Assembly: GCA_040719455.1 (NCBI GenBank)
Contig: JBFDTN010000001.1
Coordinates: 1,955,501 to 2,019,500, forward strand
Direction of reading: 5' to 3'
Source: Streptococcus pneumoniae
GTDB lineage: Bacteria; Bacillota; Bacilli; Lactobacillales; Streptococcaceae
Length of the DNA stretch: 64,000 bases
A program made the translations under genes and the position numbers. The notes below the pieces were generated by a model that made no database searches, was not told the origin of the DNA, and was given only the letters and a program-made list of their open reading frames with translations. Below, piece by piece: positions 38,199 to 46,438 of this stretch (position 1 is its first letter; each line of letters opens with the position of its first letter).

Positions 38199-38685
38199 AT
38201 CGTAATTCCGTCCTTCCTTTTTCGATTGATGTTCGTAGTTGATGTATGTCAATGTCTTCATCGAAAAAATCAATGGCAATATCAACACGAGATAAGTATG
38301 AGCTATATAAATCAGATTCAATTTCACGCAAGAAATGATGTAATTGAATGTTCTGATTAAATTTCTTCAACGTATACTCTTGATAAGCAGTCCATGCTTG
38401 AGCTGAAAATTTCACAATCACCCCCATAGTTGGCTGTAGCGGATGATAAGCTATGCTAAAATACGCAGGTGTATCAGCTAGTGTATATCCTGTTGTATAG
38501 CCTGCTGGGAACATATTTTCTTGAGGTTTTATCTCAAATAACTTGTCAAGGCTTGATAAGCGGATAAACTCAGCAATCACATGCTCAGCAATGTAGCTCC
38601 ATTCGTTTAAGTCTTCTAACGCTTCACTTTCTGAAGCATGGAGCATTAGTGTAAATTGGTCGACCTTGAGGGTTGTTTCACTCAT
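38149..38685 (-). CDS. Rep/MobT-type initiator, N-terminal fragment (frame A)
   Basis: A 178-residue frame whose end SRVDIAIDFFDEDIDI matches the metal-binding RVDxAxD motif of Rep_trans-type initiators. Homology stops near SIEKGRTEL, after which the frame reads out of phase to a stop. It lies downstream of the FtsK-like ATPase, the orf21-orf20 order of Tn916. It initiates transfer and/or rolling-circle replication in relatives; whether the split protein works is open. Confidence 0.6.
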   Translation of the reverse strand: MSETTLKVDQFTLMLHASESEALEDLNEWSYIAEHVIAEFIRLSSLDKLFEIKPQENMFPAGYTTGYTLADTPAYFSIAYHPLQPTMGVIVKFSAQAWTAYQEYTLKKFNQNIQLHHFLREIESDLYSSYLSRVDIAIDFFDEDIDIHQLRTSIEKGRTELRYGKYRKRNISSPSTDN

Positions 38686-38764
38686 ATTTTTTTCCTTTCG
38701 TGGTTCGCGCTTTTTGTGTCAAAAAGTCAGTAATAGCAGGGTTTTTGCTCGATTTTTGAGGTGT

Positions 38765-38820
38765 TACGAACTGGGGTTATTACCATGCCCCAGTCCCAAG
38801 CCGCTGCGCGGCTTGGGGAT
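38765..38820. other. Candidate oriT/double-strand origin with twin hairpins
   Basis: Two hairpins abut: ACTGGGG (38770) with CCCCAGT (38788), and CCCAAGCCGC (38795) with GCGGCTTGGG (38808) around TGC. They lie between the FtsK-like and Rep genes, the place of oriT in Tn916 and ICEBs1. The stretch is much more GC-rich than its surroundings. Confidence 0.55.
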
Positions 38821-38833
38821 GTGAGACATGATG

Positions 38834-40120
38834 CTAGTTATCCTCACATAAAGATTTGACAGCTTGATAAATGTCGAAATCTAAAAAGGGTGTCTTGAGA
38901 TAACGCGGTCTAGTTGTCTTGCCCTGTAGCGTATAGAATGCTTCCCCTGTTCCAAGTTTTCTATTTGGGACTTGGGCATGCTCAAAAGCTGTAATGTAGG
39001 TTGTGTTTTCAGCCTGTCCCAAAACAATCTTCAATAGTAGCGAATTGCGGATGTGTGTTGGTAACAAAGTCGCATCGCTTTTCTGCATAGCAATCATAAT
39101 AAAACAACCTAGTTGTCTTCCTTGCAGGATGATAGTATCAATGATTTCTTCAATTTCATCACGTTCTGCTTTCGACATTGTTTTTATTGAGCTTCTAAAA
39201 GTCGCATACTCATCAAATAGCAAAAAAATTGGCTCAAGATTAAAGTCTGTATAATCTTTTTCTAGTCCTGTTTCTAAAAGAGGAGATATCTCTTTCTTTC
39301 GCTCTTCCATTTTTTTATGAAACTCACGTAACAGAAGTAGACTTTCTTGCTTTGTGACAGCAATATTGCCAATCATTCTTCCTATAACTGCCATAGAGGA
39401 ACTTTTGGGGTCAATGATGTAAAGATTTTCAAAAGAAAATCTTGAAAGAAAAACCAAAACGATATAGTATAGAAAATATGACTTGCCCATACCGGTTGCA
39501 CCTGCAATTAGAGCATGACAGATGTTGAACTGAAGCTCTTTATCGATGGCAATACAATAATCGCTATGTCTATTGTTTTTTATAGCATCTAGTGAATGAT
39601 AGATTAACCGCCTATCGTTGTCTATAGCATCGAGTTCATAGATAAATTGAGACTGAGTATCGTTCATGTAGAAGTCATCAACAATATAGCGACCCAATGC
39701 AGCAGAAATATCTAAAGATTCTAGTTTGCTTTGAAATTTGATGCTATTTTCAATAGAGATATGTAGTTTATCTTTGATAAAATATAGCTGAATTTTAGGC
39801 AACTTGACAATTTTCACATGATTTTGACTATTCACATCAAAATAGATATGAGCATCTAAGAGTTCTCTCTTCAATTTTTGTTTGATACAAAAGAGTTCAA
39901 ACGCTAGCTTGAATCCAATTTTATTTGAGTAGCAACGATATAAGATATATGTTATACTAAAAGCAGGGATGAGAATCTGCATGAGAACAACTAAAATCAA
40001 AACAGATTGAAAAATTTGGAAATAATATAGAAGAAAACTAAAGAATAGCGACAGACAATAGACGAGAAGAACAAATTGAAGCGTTTGTTCTTCTGCTGTC
40101 TTCACACGTTTTGTAAACAT
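38834..40120 (-). CDS. FtsK/TcpA-like coupling ATPase
   Basis: A 428-residue membrane-anchored ATPase with two helices (about 17-33 and 38-60), Walker A GATGMGKS at 207-214 and Walker B FLLFDEY with Asp303-Glu304. Such proteins bring relaxase-bound DNA to the transfer channel. The element has no other mating genes, so it would need a helper conjugative element. The ATG overlaps the stop of the upstream gene (TAATG). Confidence 0.85.
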   Translation of the reverse strand: MFTKRVKTAEEQTLQFVLLVYCLSLFFSFLLYYFQIFQSVLILVVLMQILIPAFSITYILYRCYSNKIGFKLAFELFCIKQKLKRELLDAHIYFDVNSQNHVKIVKLPKIQLYFIKDKLHISIENSIKFQSKLESLDISAALGRYIVDDFYMNDTQSQFIYELDAIDNDRRLIYHSLDAIKNNRHSDYCIAIDKELQFNICHALIAGATGMGKSYFLYYIVLVFLSRFSFENLYIIDPKSSSMAVIGRMIGNIAVTKQESLLLLREFHKKMEERKKEISPLLETGLEKDYTDFNLEPIFLLFDEYATFRSSIKTMSKAERDEIEEIIDTIILQGRQLGCFIMIAMQKSDATLLPTHIRNSLLLKIVLGQAENTTYITAFEHAQVPNRKLGTGEAFYTLQGKTTRPRYLKTPFLDFDIYQAVKSLCEDN

Positions 40121-40530
40121 TATTTCACGTTCCTAGCTCGTTGTGCCGCAACGTTTCGCGAGTATGCTTCAGCATTCATTAGCGAGCATTCAATTGATAG
40201 CTGATTGTTGTAGTCACCGTACAAAATTGCTTTTGTAAAATTGTAAGGCTGAACGAGTTCGCCATGTTTGAATTTGTTCACGTCGTTTTCATTTAGAACC
40301 TTAAACGTTATTTTTTCAAACTGATTGCAATTGTCTTGATATTTTTCTGATTTGAAGTTGTCTTCAATAACAACGCAATGCACTTTGATTCCATTTTGAA
40401 TTGAAGATTTCTCCCTGTTTATATATGGGAAATTTTCTTCACAAGAAATGACTTGCATTTTCCATTTAAAAAAAATGGCAACATCAATTTGAACAGGCGC
40501 TTTTATTGCGCTAACGCATTTTAATGACAT
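40120..40530 (-). CDS. Hypothetical protein upstream of the coupling ATPase
   Basis: A 136-residue soluble protein without a recognised domain. It is beta-rich in the middle (ITFKVLNENDVNKF, KAILYGDYNNQLSIEC). By position it corresponds to the DUF961-type genes (orf22/orf23) before orf21 in Tn916-like elements, but sequence support is weak. It is coupled to the ATPase gene by a one-base overlap. Confidence 0.6.
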   Translation of the reverse strand: MSLKCVSAIKAPVQIDVAIFFKWKMQVISCEENFPYINREKSSIQNGIKVHCVVIEDNFKSEKYQDNCNQFEKITFKVLNENDVNKFKHGELVQPYNFTKAILYGDYNNQLSIECSLMNAEAYSRNVAAQRARNVK

Positions 40531-40531
40531 A

Positions 40532-40855
40532 CTATAGATTCCTTTCTTTGTTTAACATACGATGTATTTTTGTATACATCATGATAGTAGCAACATCACA
40601 AACATAAATTTTACTTTTTTCTTCAGCTTCCTCATCATAGTATTTACACAATGAATTTTGAGCATTTTTGTAACAAAACATCTGCTCATCAAAAAATTGT
40701 AAATCAAGATGATTTGATGTGAACAAAAATTGATGTTTTTCTAACATTTCTATAAATTCAGAAATTGTTGTATCACGCTCAGTTATGATTGATAAAAGCT
40801 GTTTTTCAAAAGCTCTTAGTTTTTGTTTGCGAATAATTTTTTGCAGCTTTATCAT
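40532..40855 (-). CDS. Hypothetical protein, first gene of the transfer operon
   Basis: A 107-residue protein, basic at the N-terminus (MIKLQKIIRKQKLRAF), then acidic; no domain recognised. The ATG is 15 bases from AAAGGAG. A three-codon reading frame uses that ribosome site and its TGA overlaps this ATG (ATGA), so translation is probably coupled. Confidence 0.6.
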   Translation of the reverse strand: MIKLQKIIRKQKLRAFEKQLLSIITERDTTISEFIEMLEKHQFLFTSNHLDLQFFDEQMFCYKNAQNSLCKYYDEEAEEKSKIYVCDVATIMMYTKIHRMLNKERNL

Positions 40856-40863
40856 GGTGACAT
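40852..40863 (-). other. Three-codon leader ORF
   Basis: ATG TCA CCA TGA lies seven bases after AAAGGAG (40871-40877), and its stop overlaps the start of the 107-residue gene by one dinucleotide step. Confidence 0.4.
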
Positions 40864-40918
40864 TTTATCGCTCCTTTCGTTTTTTTAGGTTAGTGGTTGT
40901 AACCTTTTATACGTACAT

Positions 40919-41055
40919 TATATAATTTTCAAGTCTGATAAACAACATATAAACGGAATACTAATAAACGAACAAAAAATCGATTATTCAGCTAGATAAA
41001 CATAAATACTGTTGACTCCCATAAAAATAAATGGTATAATTTAAAATATAAACGG
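40919..41055. promoter_or_regulatory. Divergent control region of element 1
   Basis: Rightward: TTGACT (41012-41017) and TATAAT (41035-41040), 17 bases apart. Leftward: TTGTTT and TATAAT (reverse strand, about 40919-40947), 17 bases apart. The phrase TATAAACGGAA occurs beside both promoters (about 40951 and 41048), with a further ATAAACG at about 40967. These are candidate operators of the Xre repressor. Confidence 0.55.
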
Positions 41056-41070
41056 AAAGGAAATTGAGTT

Positions 41071-41709
41071 ATGGCAAGAATCGAATCAACTTACAAAATT
41101 GTAGATGGTCAAAAATATTTTACGAGTAACCATCTAGCAAACAAATATTTTATTGACAAACGTACGGCTAGAAACTTTTTAAAGTCTTATCCATCGTTGG
41201 AGGGGTCTAAAAATCCAAGACTTTATGAAGAAGAAGTTATGAAATGTGCTGTTGACGATTACGAAGAAAAAACAACTCCTGCAAATAGAGAAAAGTTTTA
41301 TGAAAAAATACGAGCAGCAAGGGAAGACAGCTTCTATAGTTCTCAAATATTAGAAGAATTGAGTAAGCTAGAAGTAAAAAGAAAAGAATTGGAAGAGTAT
41401 AAGGATGCTGACCCTGAAACTCAACATAAACTAGATGAACTAAGGAAACAAACGGAGTATGAAATAGAGCATAAAGAAGCGGCTTTAGAAGCTGCTAAAA
41501 AAGAATTTGCGACAAATCTTCCGACAATGTTATTAAAACATCTATTATATGTGCAAGGCTATTCTTTCAACGAGGAACAGTATAAAAGAGATTTAGAATT
41601 GCATCACCTCTCTGAACTTTTTAGAGAAGCAGGAGTAATGAGAAGTGAAGAGCATAGAAAAGCTGTAAAGCGTTTGGAGTCAAATAAAGGTTATTTAATG
41701 AGGAAATAA
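41071..41709 (+). CDS. Hypothetical DNA-binding-like protein with coiled coil
   Basis: A 212-residue protein. The first 55 residues (FTSNHLANKYFIDKRTARNFLKS) look like a winged-helix or excisionase-type fold. Residues about 75-160 are a Glu/Lys-rich coiled coil. GGAAAGGAAATTGAG precedes the ATG. It is the only gene on the rightward promoter. The function is unknown; a partitioning or regulatory role would fit but is not shown. Confidence 0.6.
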   Translation: MARIESTYKIVDGQKYFTSNHLANKYFIDKRTARNFLKSYPSLEGSKNPRLYEEEVMKCAVDDYEEKTTPANREKFYEKIRAAREDSFYSSQILEELSKLEVKRKELEEYKDADPETQHKLDELRKQTEYEIEHKEAALEAAKKEFATNLPTMLLKHLLYVQGYSFNEEQYKRDLELHHLSELFREAGVMRSEEHRKAVKRLESNKGYLMRK

Positions 41710-41734
41710 CTCATGGAGAACTTTAATTTTACAT

Positions 41735-41773
41735 AAAGAAAAACACATTCCTACTAAGAATGTGTTTTTCTTT
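41735..41773. terminator. Bidirectional terminator
   Basis: AAAGAAAAACACATTC pairs with GAATGTGTTTTTCTTT between convergent genes. Confidence 0.9.
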
Positions 41774-41783
41774 GTCATAAACT

Positions 41784-42116
41784 CTAATCTATATTTTGCA
41801 AAATATCAATAAATGATTTTAATATTACTTCTTGTTTACTTTTGGGTACATTTGCAACTAAGTGAATCAATTCAATGATGAGACTATGATTTTCTTCAAA
41901 GGTGGGCAATTCAAAAAATTCTTCTTTGGATATGTTAAGGGCTGCTAATAGTTTAGAAATGGTCTGTATTTTAAAATCGTATTTCTTGCCTTCAATATTT
42001 TGGACTGCTTTAGCACCTAGTCCTGCTAATTCAGATAATTTTTCTTGACTAAGTTGTTTTTCTTTTCTAAAATATTTGATTCTTGTAGCAATATAATCTT
42101 GTAAGTCTTCGTTCAT
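41784..42116 (-). CDS. Xre-family repressor of element 1
   Basis: A 110-residue protein with an N-terminal HTH (IKYFRKEKQLSQEKLSELAGLGAKAVQNIEG) and a C-terminal helical part for dimerisation. GAGGAGGG precedes the ATG. It resembles repressors that keep ICEs silent. A TATAAACG box lies upstream (42157-42168, inverted as CGTTTATATA), so autoregulation is plausible. Confidence 0.82.
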   Translation of the reverse strand: MNEDLQDYIATRIKYFRKEKQLSQEKLSELAGLGAKAVQNIEGKKYDFKIQTISKLLAALNISKEEFFELPTFEENHSLIIELIHLVANVPKSKQEVILKSFIDILQNID

Positions 42117-42293
42117 CTAGTTGCCCTCCTCACCATTTTCTGGTCATACTTAATCATAACGTTTATATAACGAGAAAATAAGTAGAGTTAGCCATACTTT
42201 TATATAGAAAAGTATTGTAAACAATCCGAATATGTGTTAATATAAATGAGTATATTGTAGATTGTTTCATATAATAAGAAAGGACAAAGCAAT

Positions 42294-44738
42294 ATGAATA
42301 AAACAACAAAAACAATGAAAGCGGCATCTATCGCAGCGGCAATTGTGACCGCAGCCGCAACAGCAAACCAAACAGCATTTGCTGAAGAAGTAGGAAATCA
42401 ACCAGTTGTGCCTACCGCAGCAGAAGCAAAAGCAAAAGCAGACGATACAAGTAAGGTTACAGAAGCGCAAGTTAATGACGCAAAAGCTGATGTCAACACC
42501 GCTCAAGCAGAAGTGACTACCGCAAAAACAGAACAAGCAAACGCCGTAGCAGCTGAAGAAAAAGCAACAGAAGCTGTTCGAACCCTTGAAGCTAATATTC
42601 AGACAGCCGAAAAAGCTGATGAGATTGTAAAGGCTCAAGACCAAGTAGTTGAAGCAAAAACGGCTGAAAAAGAAGAAGCTGACGCTCAACTAGCAACTAC
42701 AAAAGCAGACGCTACTACAGCCAAGGCTGACGCAGACCAAGCAAATGAAGCAAAAGCAACCGCTCAAGCTCAACATGCAGCCGCACAAGCTGATGTAGCG
42801 AAGAAGCAAGACACACTTGACAAAACTACTGACAAGGCTGTTCAAGACCAAATTACTGCCACAAAGAGCGACATCAAAGCTGCTGAACAAACAGCACAAG
42901 CAAAAGCAACTGCAATTGCCGATGTTGACAGTCAAATTGCAAGCAAGCAACAAGCATTGGAAGCTCAACCAACCACACAAAAAGTGACGGCTTATACAAG
43001 TAAAGGCTATAAACCACAAGCAGACAAACATGCAGCTGAAACAGGTATGGAAAAAGTAGACTTCCAAGGTGCCGAAACCATTGAAGTTGAAATTACTCCA
43101 GCTCAATATGAAGAATACCAAAAGACTGGGAAATTCACGTATCAAGTAGACAACCATAAGCTATCTGAAATTTTTCTTCAAATGTTGAATCGACTACGTG
43201 AATTAAATGGTCTGGTTGGTAATTTAACTGTCGATAACGATTGGTTAGCCTATGCGGAAGCTCGTGCAAATGAGATGAAAACCAACAATGTATTAAGTCA
43301 TGATACAAATCTCACAGCTCCAACAATCGGTCATTATTATGAAAATGGTTCTCAACGAGGTGCTTTTTCTATTGACAATGGTACAATTACATATCAAGAT
43401 GAAATTGTAACACATGAAAAATTAGCTTATGACTTATTATACCGCTGGTATTCCGATTATCTTAATTTGACAGGTAAAAACTATGGTCATCGTCGCGCAT
43501 TAATGGTCACTACCGGAAGTAAAGCTGCCGTAGCCGTTTCAACCGCGCCAAATGATGATAAACCTGGTTTTGCAAGCTATTATGCCGCGTATGAAGCAGA
43601 TACAACAGGTGCTAATTACAAAATGATTGATGACCCTGACTTTGGTCCGAGTCTTGAGTATGTAACACCAGAAGATGCTATGAAAGGTAAAGAGCAAGAC
43701 GAGCTAGAACAAACTTGGGACGAATCAGACATTCTCAATCCTAAAATTTTAGGTCGTCATATGGTCTTCTTGCCTGACATGACCTTCAAGTATGTTGTAA
43801 ATCTTCCTGTTGACAACAACCACGATGTTATTCGTGAAGAAATCACAACCTTGAATAACAAGAAAGCTGTTTTGGTTTCTGAAAAGAATACTGCTGAGCA
43901 AACCAAAACAACACTTGAAGCTAAACTCAACAACTTGAACCAACAAGCTGCTGATATTACGGCTGCTCATCAAGCGGCTCAAACTGCGCTTGATGAGGCA
44001 AAAGCGAACTTGGCAAGCACTCAACGCACACTTGATACTGCAACAGCAGAAGCAAATGCTAAGAACGCTGCTCTGAAAACAGCAACTGACAAGGTAAACG
44101 CTTTAACAGAACAAGTCAATGCCCTTTCAAGTGAGATTCAAGACGCAACAGCTCTTCGTGACAAAGCCATAGATACAAAAGCAAATCTTGACCAATTGAA
44201 AGCTGATTTGACGAAAGCACAAGCTGCAAAAGCAAAAGCTGTCGAAGACAAAGCGACTGCTGATGTCAAAGTACAAGAAGCGGAAGCACGCCTTACTGAA
44301 GCGACAGACAAGTATGTTCGTTTGGTAAACTTGTATAACCTACAACAAGCCCTTGACAATCCAAAAGTAGACGAACCTAAGGTAGACGAACCTAAGGTAG
44401 ACGAACCTAAGGTAGATGAACCTAAGGTGGACGAACCTAAGGTGGACGAACCTAAAGTTGATGAACCTGAGGTACCTCAAGTAGTCGTACCAATTGAGAA
44501 CATCAAACCAATTGCTGAACCACAAGCAAAAGAAAACCCATTTGCGAAAACACCGAAGTCTCAAGCAGGTATTACTGTGATAAACACAGCAAACGGTCAA
44601 ACTATCAGCTATTCACGTGTAGCACGTTCTAAAGAATTGCCGCAGACAGGCACGAAAGGAAGTCTATTGGCGTTGGCTGGTGTGGCTATTCTAAGTGGCT
44701 TAGGTCTAGCAGGGGCAAGAAGAAAACGGAGAGGGTAA
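42294..44738 (+). CDS. LPXTG-anchored surface protein with CAP domain (SEC10/PgrA-like)
   Basis: An 814-residue wall protein. A signal peptide (1-30, ending AFA) leads into an Ala/Lys/Glu-rich coiled coil (about 45-225). A CAP/SCP-like domain (about 295-430) contains NRLRELNGL and [16 protein letters not shown] second coiled coil follows (about 505-680), then tandem KVDEP units and the sorting signal LPQTG at 782-786 with a hydrophobic helix and RRKRRG tail. This is the layout of SEC10/PgrA surface-exclusion proteins. On the element it could limit entry of related elements or aid adhesion. Confidence 0.85.
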   Translation: MNKTTKTMKAASIAAAIVTAAATANQTAFAEEVGNQPVVPTAAEAKAKADDTSKVTEAQVNDAKADVNTAQAEVTTAKTEQANAVAAEEKATEAVRTLEANIQTAEKADEIVKAQDQVVEAKTAEKEEADAQLATTKADATTAKADADQANEAKATAQAQHAAAQADVAKKQDTLDKTTDKAVQDQITATKSDIKAAEQTAQAKATAIADVDSQIASKQQALEAQPTTQKVTAYTSKGYKPQADKHAAETGMEKVDFQGAETIEVEITPAQYEEYQKTGKFTYQVDNHKLSEIFLQMLNRLRELNGLVGNLTVDNDWLAYAEARANEMKTNNVLSHDTNLTAPTIGHYYENGSQRGAFSIDNGTITYQDEIVTHEKLAYDLLYRWYSDYLNLTGKNYGHRRALMVTTGSKAAVAVSTAPNDDKPGFASYYAAYEADTTGANYKMIDDPDFGPSLEYVTPEDAMKGKEQDELEQTWDESDILNPKILGRHMVFLPDMTFKYVVNLPVDNNHDVIREEITTLNNKKAVLVSEKNTAEQTKTTLEAKLNNLNQQAADITAAHQAAQTALDEAKANLASTQRTLDTATAEANAKNAALKTATDKVNALTEQVNALSSEIQDATALRDKAIDTKANLDQLKADLTKAQAAKAKAVEDKATADVKVQEAEARLTEATDKYVRLVNLYNLQQALDNPKVDEPKVDEPKVDEPKVDEPKVDEPKVDEPKVDEPEVPQVVVPIENIKPIAEPQAKENPFAKTPKSQAGITVINTANGQTISYSRVARSKELPQTGTKGSLLALAGVAILSGLGLAGARRKRRG
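44362..44475 (+). repeat. 15-base tandem repeat encoding KVDEP
   Basis: Units like AAGGTAGACGAACCT are repeated about seven to eight times, with third-base variation (gta/gtg/gtt, gac/gat). The last unit changes to EVPQ. The Pro-rich stalk likely spans the cell wall and can vary in length by slippage. Confidence 0.85.
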
Positions 44739-44786
44739 ATTGAAAGGAGAGAAATCTTGCTGAACTCTCTCTATGACTGATAAATC

Positions 44787-44822
44787 TAAAAACTCTTCCT
44801 ACAAATTGTAAGAAGAGTTTTT
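44787..44822 (+). terminator. Terminator after the surface protein gene
   Basis: AAAACTCTTC pairs with GAAGAGTTTT around a 13-base loop, followed by T. Confidence 0.8.
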
Positions 44823-44853
44823 GACGATAAAGATGAAAGGGCATGTGAATTTT

Positions 44854-45465
44854 ATGAGAACACCTAAAGAATATTCAGATATGGTTAAGAATCGTCAATT
44901 GACAATGGCTATGATTGCGGAGTGCATCTATTCAGTTAACAAACGTGCTAAGAACTATCGCGATAAAAAGAAGGAATATAGTAAGCGTTCTTTTAGAAAT
45001 TTTAGAAATATTCAATCATCAGATGAAAAAATGGAAGAATATTACGAATATAAAGAAGATTTGTTAATACATTTTACTCCTATTTCTATACATTATCAAA
45101 ATTTTGGCGAGGAAACAAAGCGAGTATATAGTTATGAACGGGATTACGAAAAACTGTTAGAAGAGAAGAAAGATGTGACTGTTTGGGAAAATTTTTACTA
45201 TGACTGGGATGAAAGCAGAGTGGATTTCTTCGATTATAAAACGGGACGTGATAAGAAGGTATATTTCTATTATTATGAGATAGGAGGATATGGCTTCCAT
45301 TCACCGATTTCAGCAAAGATTGCTGAGCAATCAAAATTAGAGCTTGTGGATATTGGCAAAGGTTTTGTGACTAAAGGGAAAGATATCCATGAGCTGTTAT
45401 CTGTTTCATTTGTCAAGAAGGTTATCGCACTACTAGATAGTGAAGATTACACAATTGTAGATTAA
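44854..45465 (+). CDS. Hypothetical protein of element 1
   Basis: A 203-residue soluble protein, rich in Tyr, Lys and Glu, without recognised domain. ATG 44854 (MRTPKEYSDMVKNRQLT) has AAAGGG upstream; earlier codons at 44833 or 44821 are less likely. The N-terminus (EYSDMVKNRQLTMAMIAECIYSVNKRAKN) is helical and basic. It is followed by one more small gene on the same strand. I cannot propose a function. Confidence 0.6.
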   Translation: MRTPKEYSDMVKNRQLTMAMIAECIYSVNKRAKNYRDKKKEYSKRSFRNFRNIQSSDEKMEEYYEYKEDLLIHFTPISIHYQNFGEETKRVYSYERDYEKLLEEKKDVTVWENFYYDWDESRVDFFDYKTGRDKKVYFYYYEIGGYGFHSPISAKIAEQSKLELVDIGKGFVTKGKDIHELLSVSFVKKVIALLDSEDYTIVD

Positions 45466-45503
45466 AGTAGAAATTTTAAAATTAGGTTAATGAGGTGAAT
45501 ATT

Positions 45504-45803
45504 ATGAACTTGAGATTTATATGGGTTGCTGTTGAACCTGACGATAGATACGTGATAGGGCTATCAGAAAGCGAAGGCGAGGCAAGAATGGTTTATGTTA
45601 AAGTTTCTGAATCGGAGTGGGAGAGATTTAAGGAGAGGAACTACATCCAAATTGACGGTGACTGGTATTGGGATTTCCATGGTGAGAATGGAGATAGTCC
45701 GTTTATTGATTTCTATGATTGTCAGCTTATAGATAATAGAGGAATTTATAGCGCTGAATCATGGGAGAGAAAACCTTATGTAGAAGGGGAACTTGACGGT
45801 TAG
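45504..45803 (+). CDS. Hypothetical acidic protein of element 1
   Basis: A 99-residue acidic protein (MNLRFIWVAVEPDDRYVIGL) with many aromatic residues. GAGGTG precedes the ATG at 45504, and a GTG at 45495 is less likely. It follows the 203-residue gene by 38 bases and is closed by a hairpin. Its size and charge are compatible with an immunity or anti-restriction type protein, but this is only a guess. Confidence 0.55.
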   Translation: MNLRFIWVAVEPDDRYVIGLSESEGEARMVYVKVSESEWERFKERNYIQIDGDWYWDFHGENGDSPFIDFYDCQLIDNRGIYSAESWERKPYVEGELDG

Positions 45804-45804
45804 T

Positions 45805-45843
45805 AATAAAAAATCTTCTTACTTAATTGTAGGAAGATTTTTT
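45805..45843 (+). terminator. Terminator of the two hypothetical genes
   Basis: AAAAAATCTTC pairs with GAAGATTTTTT around CTTACTTAATTGTAG-type loop sequence. Confidence 0.8.
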
Positions 45844-45901
45844 GGTTTCTTAAAAATCGTTGGAAAGACTACGCTATTCCAGCGACTTTTAAGAAAGAAA
45901 A

Positions 45902-45910
45902 TGGTATACT
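45902..45910 (+). promoter_or_regulatory. Promoter of the toxin mRNA
   Basis: Extended -10 TGGTATACT. The transcript would start near 45916 with AGTAGAAAAG. Confidence 0.65.
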
Positions 45911-45965
45911 GGAGCAGTAGAAAAGTGAAGACGGTGGCTCCTTATTCTGAAAGGTGGTGATGCCT

Positions 45966-46013
45966 ATGGGCAGCACATTAAAATCTGACAGAAAGGAGGA
46001 GCTGAATTTTTGA
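45966..46013 (+). CDS. Leader peptide overlapping the toxin start
   Basis: A 15-codon frame (MGSTLKSDRKEELNF) with its own AAGGTGGTG site ends in a TGA that overlaps the toxin's TTG start by two bases. The leader could couple or attenuate toxin translation. Its codons run through the toxin ribosome site AAAGGAGG. Confidence 0.55.
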   Translation: MGSTLKSDRKEELNF

Positions 46014-46117
46014 CAGCTTTTGAAGTTGTAGAAGTTCTATTTATGTTTGGTAGTTTTACTATCAGCTTGATAGGCTTATGCTATAAAATCTTCAAAAATG
46101 ATGACAAAAAGAAATAG
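46010..46117 (+). CDS. Small holin-like/Fst-type membrane toxin
   Basis: A 35-residue peptide, MTAFEVVEVLFMFGSFTISL followed by a short hydrophobic part and the charged tail KIFKNDDKKK. This matches the Hol-Tox/Fst class of type I toxins: one membrane helix, then a basic/acidic tail. The start is TTG behind a perfect AAAGGAGG. The surrounding convergent RNAs (see antitoxin) support a type I toxin-antitoxin locus that would stabilise element 1. Confidence 0.8.
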   Translation: MTAFEVVEVLFMFGSFTISLIGLCYKIFKNDDKKK

Positions 46118-46222
46118 CCGTCAATACTTTGGATGAGTAACGGCTATTCTTTATAGCATTTACGAGCCACCGTCTTAAACGGTTCTACATTGGAGTTGAG
46201 TTCCCGCTCAGCTCCTTTTCTA
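46110..46222 (-). ncRNA. Antisense antitoxin RNA of the type I locus
   Basis: On the reverse strand TTGCTA (46251-46256) and TATAAT (46228-46233), 17 bases apart, would start an RNA at about 46221. It runs into the shared terminator. Its 5' part repeats the toxin mRNA sequence AGTAGAAAAG (45916; reverse 46215-46224), and later AAGACGGTGGCTC (45928; reverse 46164-46176). This gives the paired complementarity regions known from the pAD1 par system. Confidence 0.75.
46113..46150. terminator. Bidirectional terminator shared by toxin and antitoxin RNAs
   Basis: AATAGCCGT (46113-46121) pairs with ACGGCTATT (46140-46148). A residues precede it and TCTTT follows. It starts inside the toxin stop codon region. 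Confidence 0.85.
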
Positions 46223-46438
46223 CTCTCATTATACCCATTTTTAGAATAAATAGCAAATCTAAACAATTTTCAATGGTGTGAACTTTTAGTATTTATCAGC
46301 TCAATTCATGTATTTTTAGTGAAAAATTCACACCATTCAGATGAAATTGGTTAAAATTAGATGAAATTTTGAATTTTGAAAACTCGTGAAAACGTTGATT
46401 TTAAAGGCTTTTGAAATTTATTCAAACAAAAATCTTTC

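Noticed and set aside
42267..43157. Cys/Phe-rich reverse-strand frames opposite the LPXTG protein
   Set aside because: They mirror the Ala/Lys/Glu-rich codons of the surface protein and have no start signals.
44362..44475. Regular 15-base repeats, considered as a CRISPR array
   Set aside because: There are no spacers; the units are in frame and encode KVDEP in a wall-spanning stalk.
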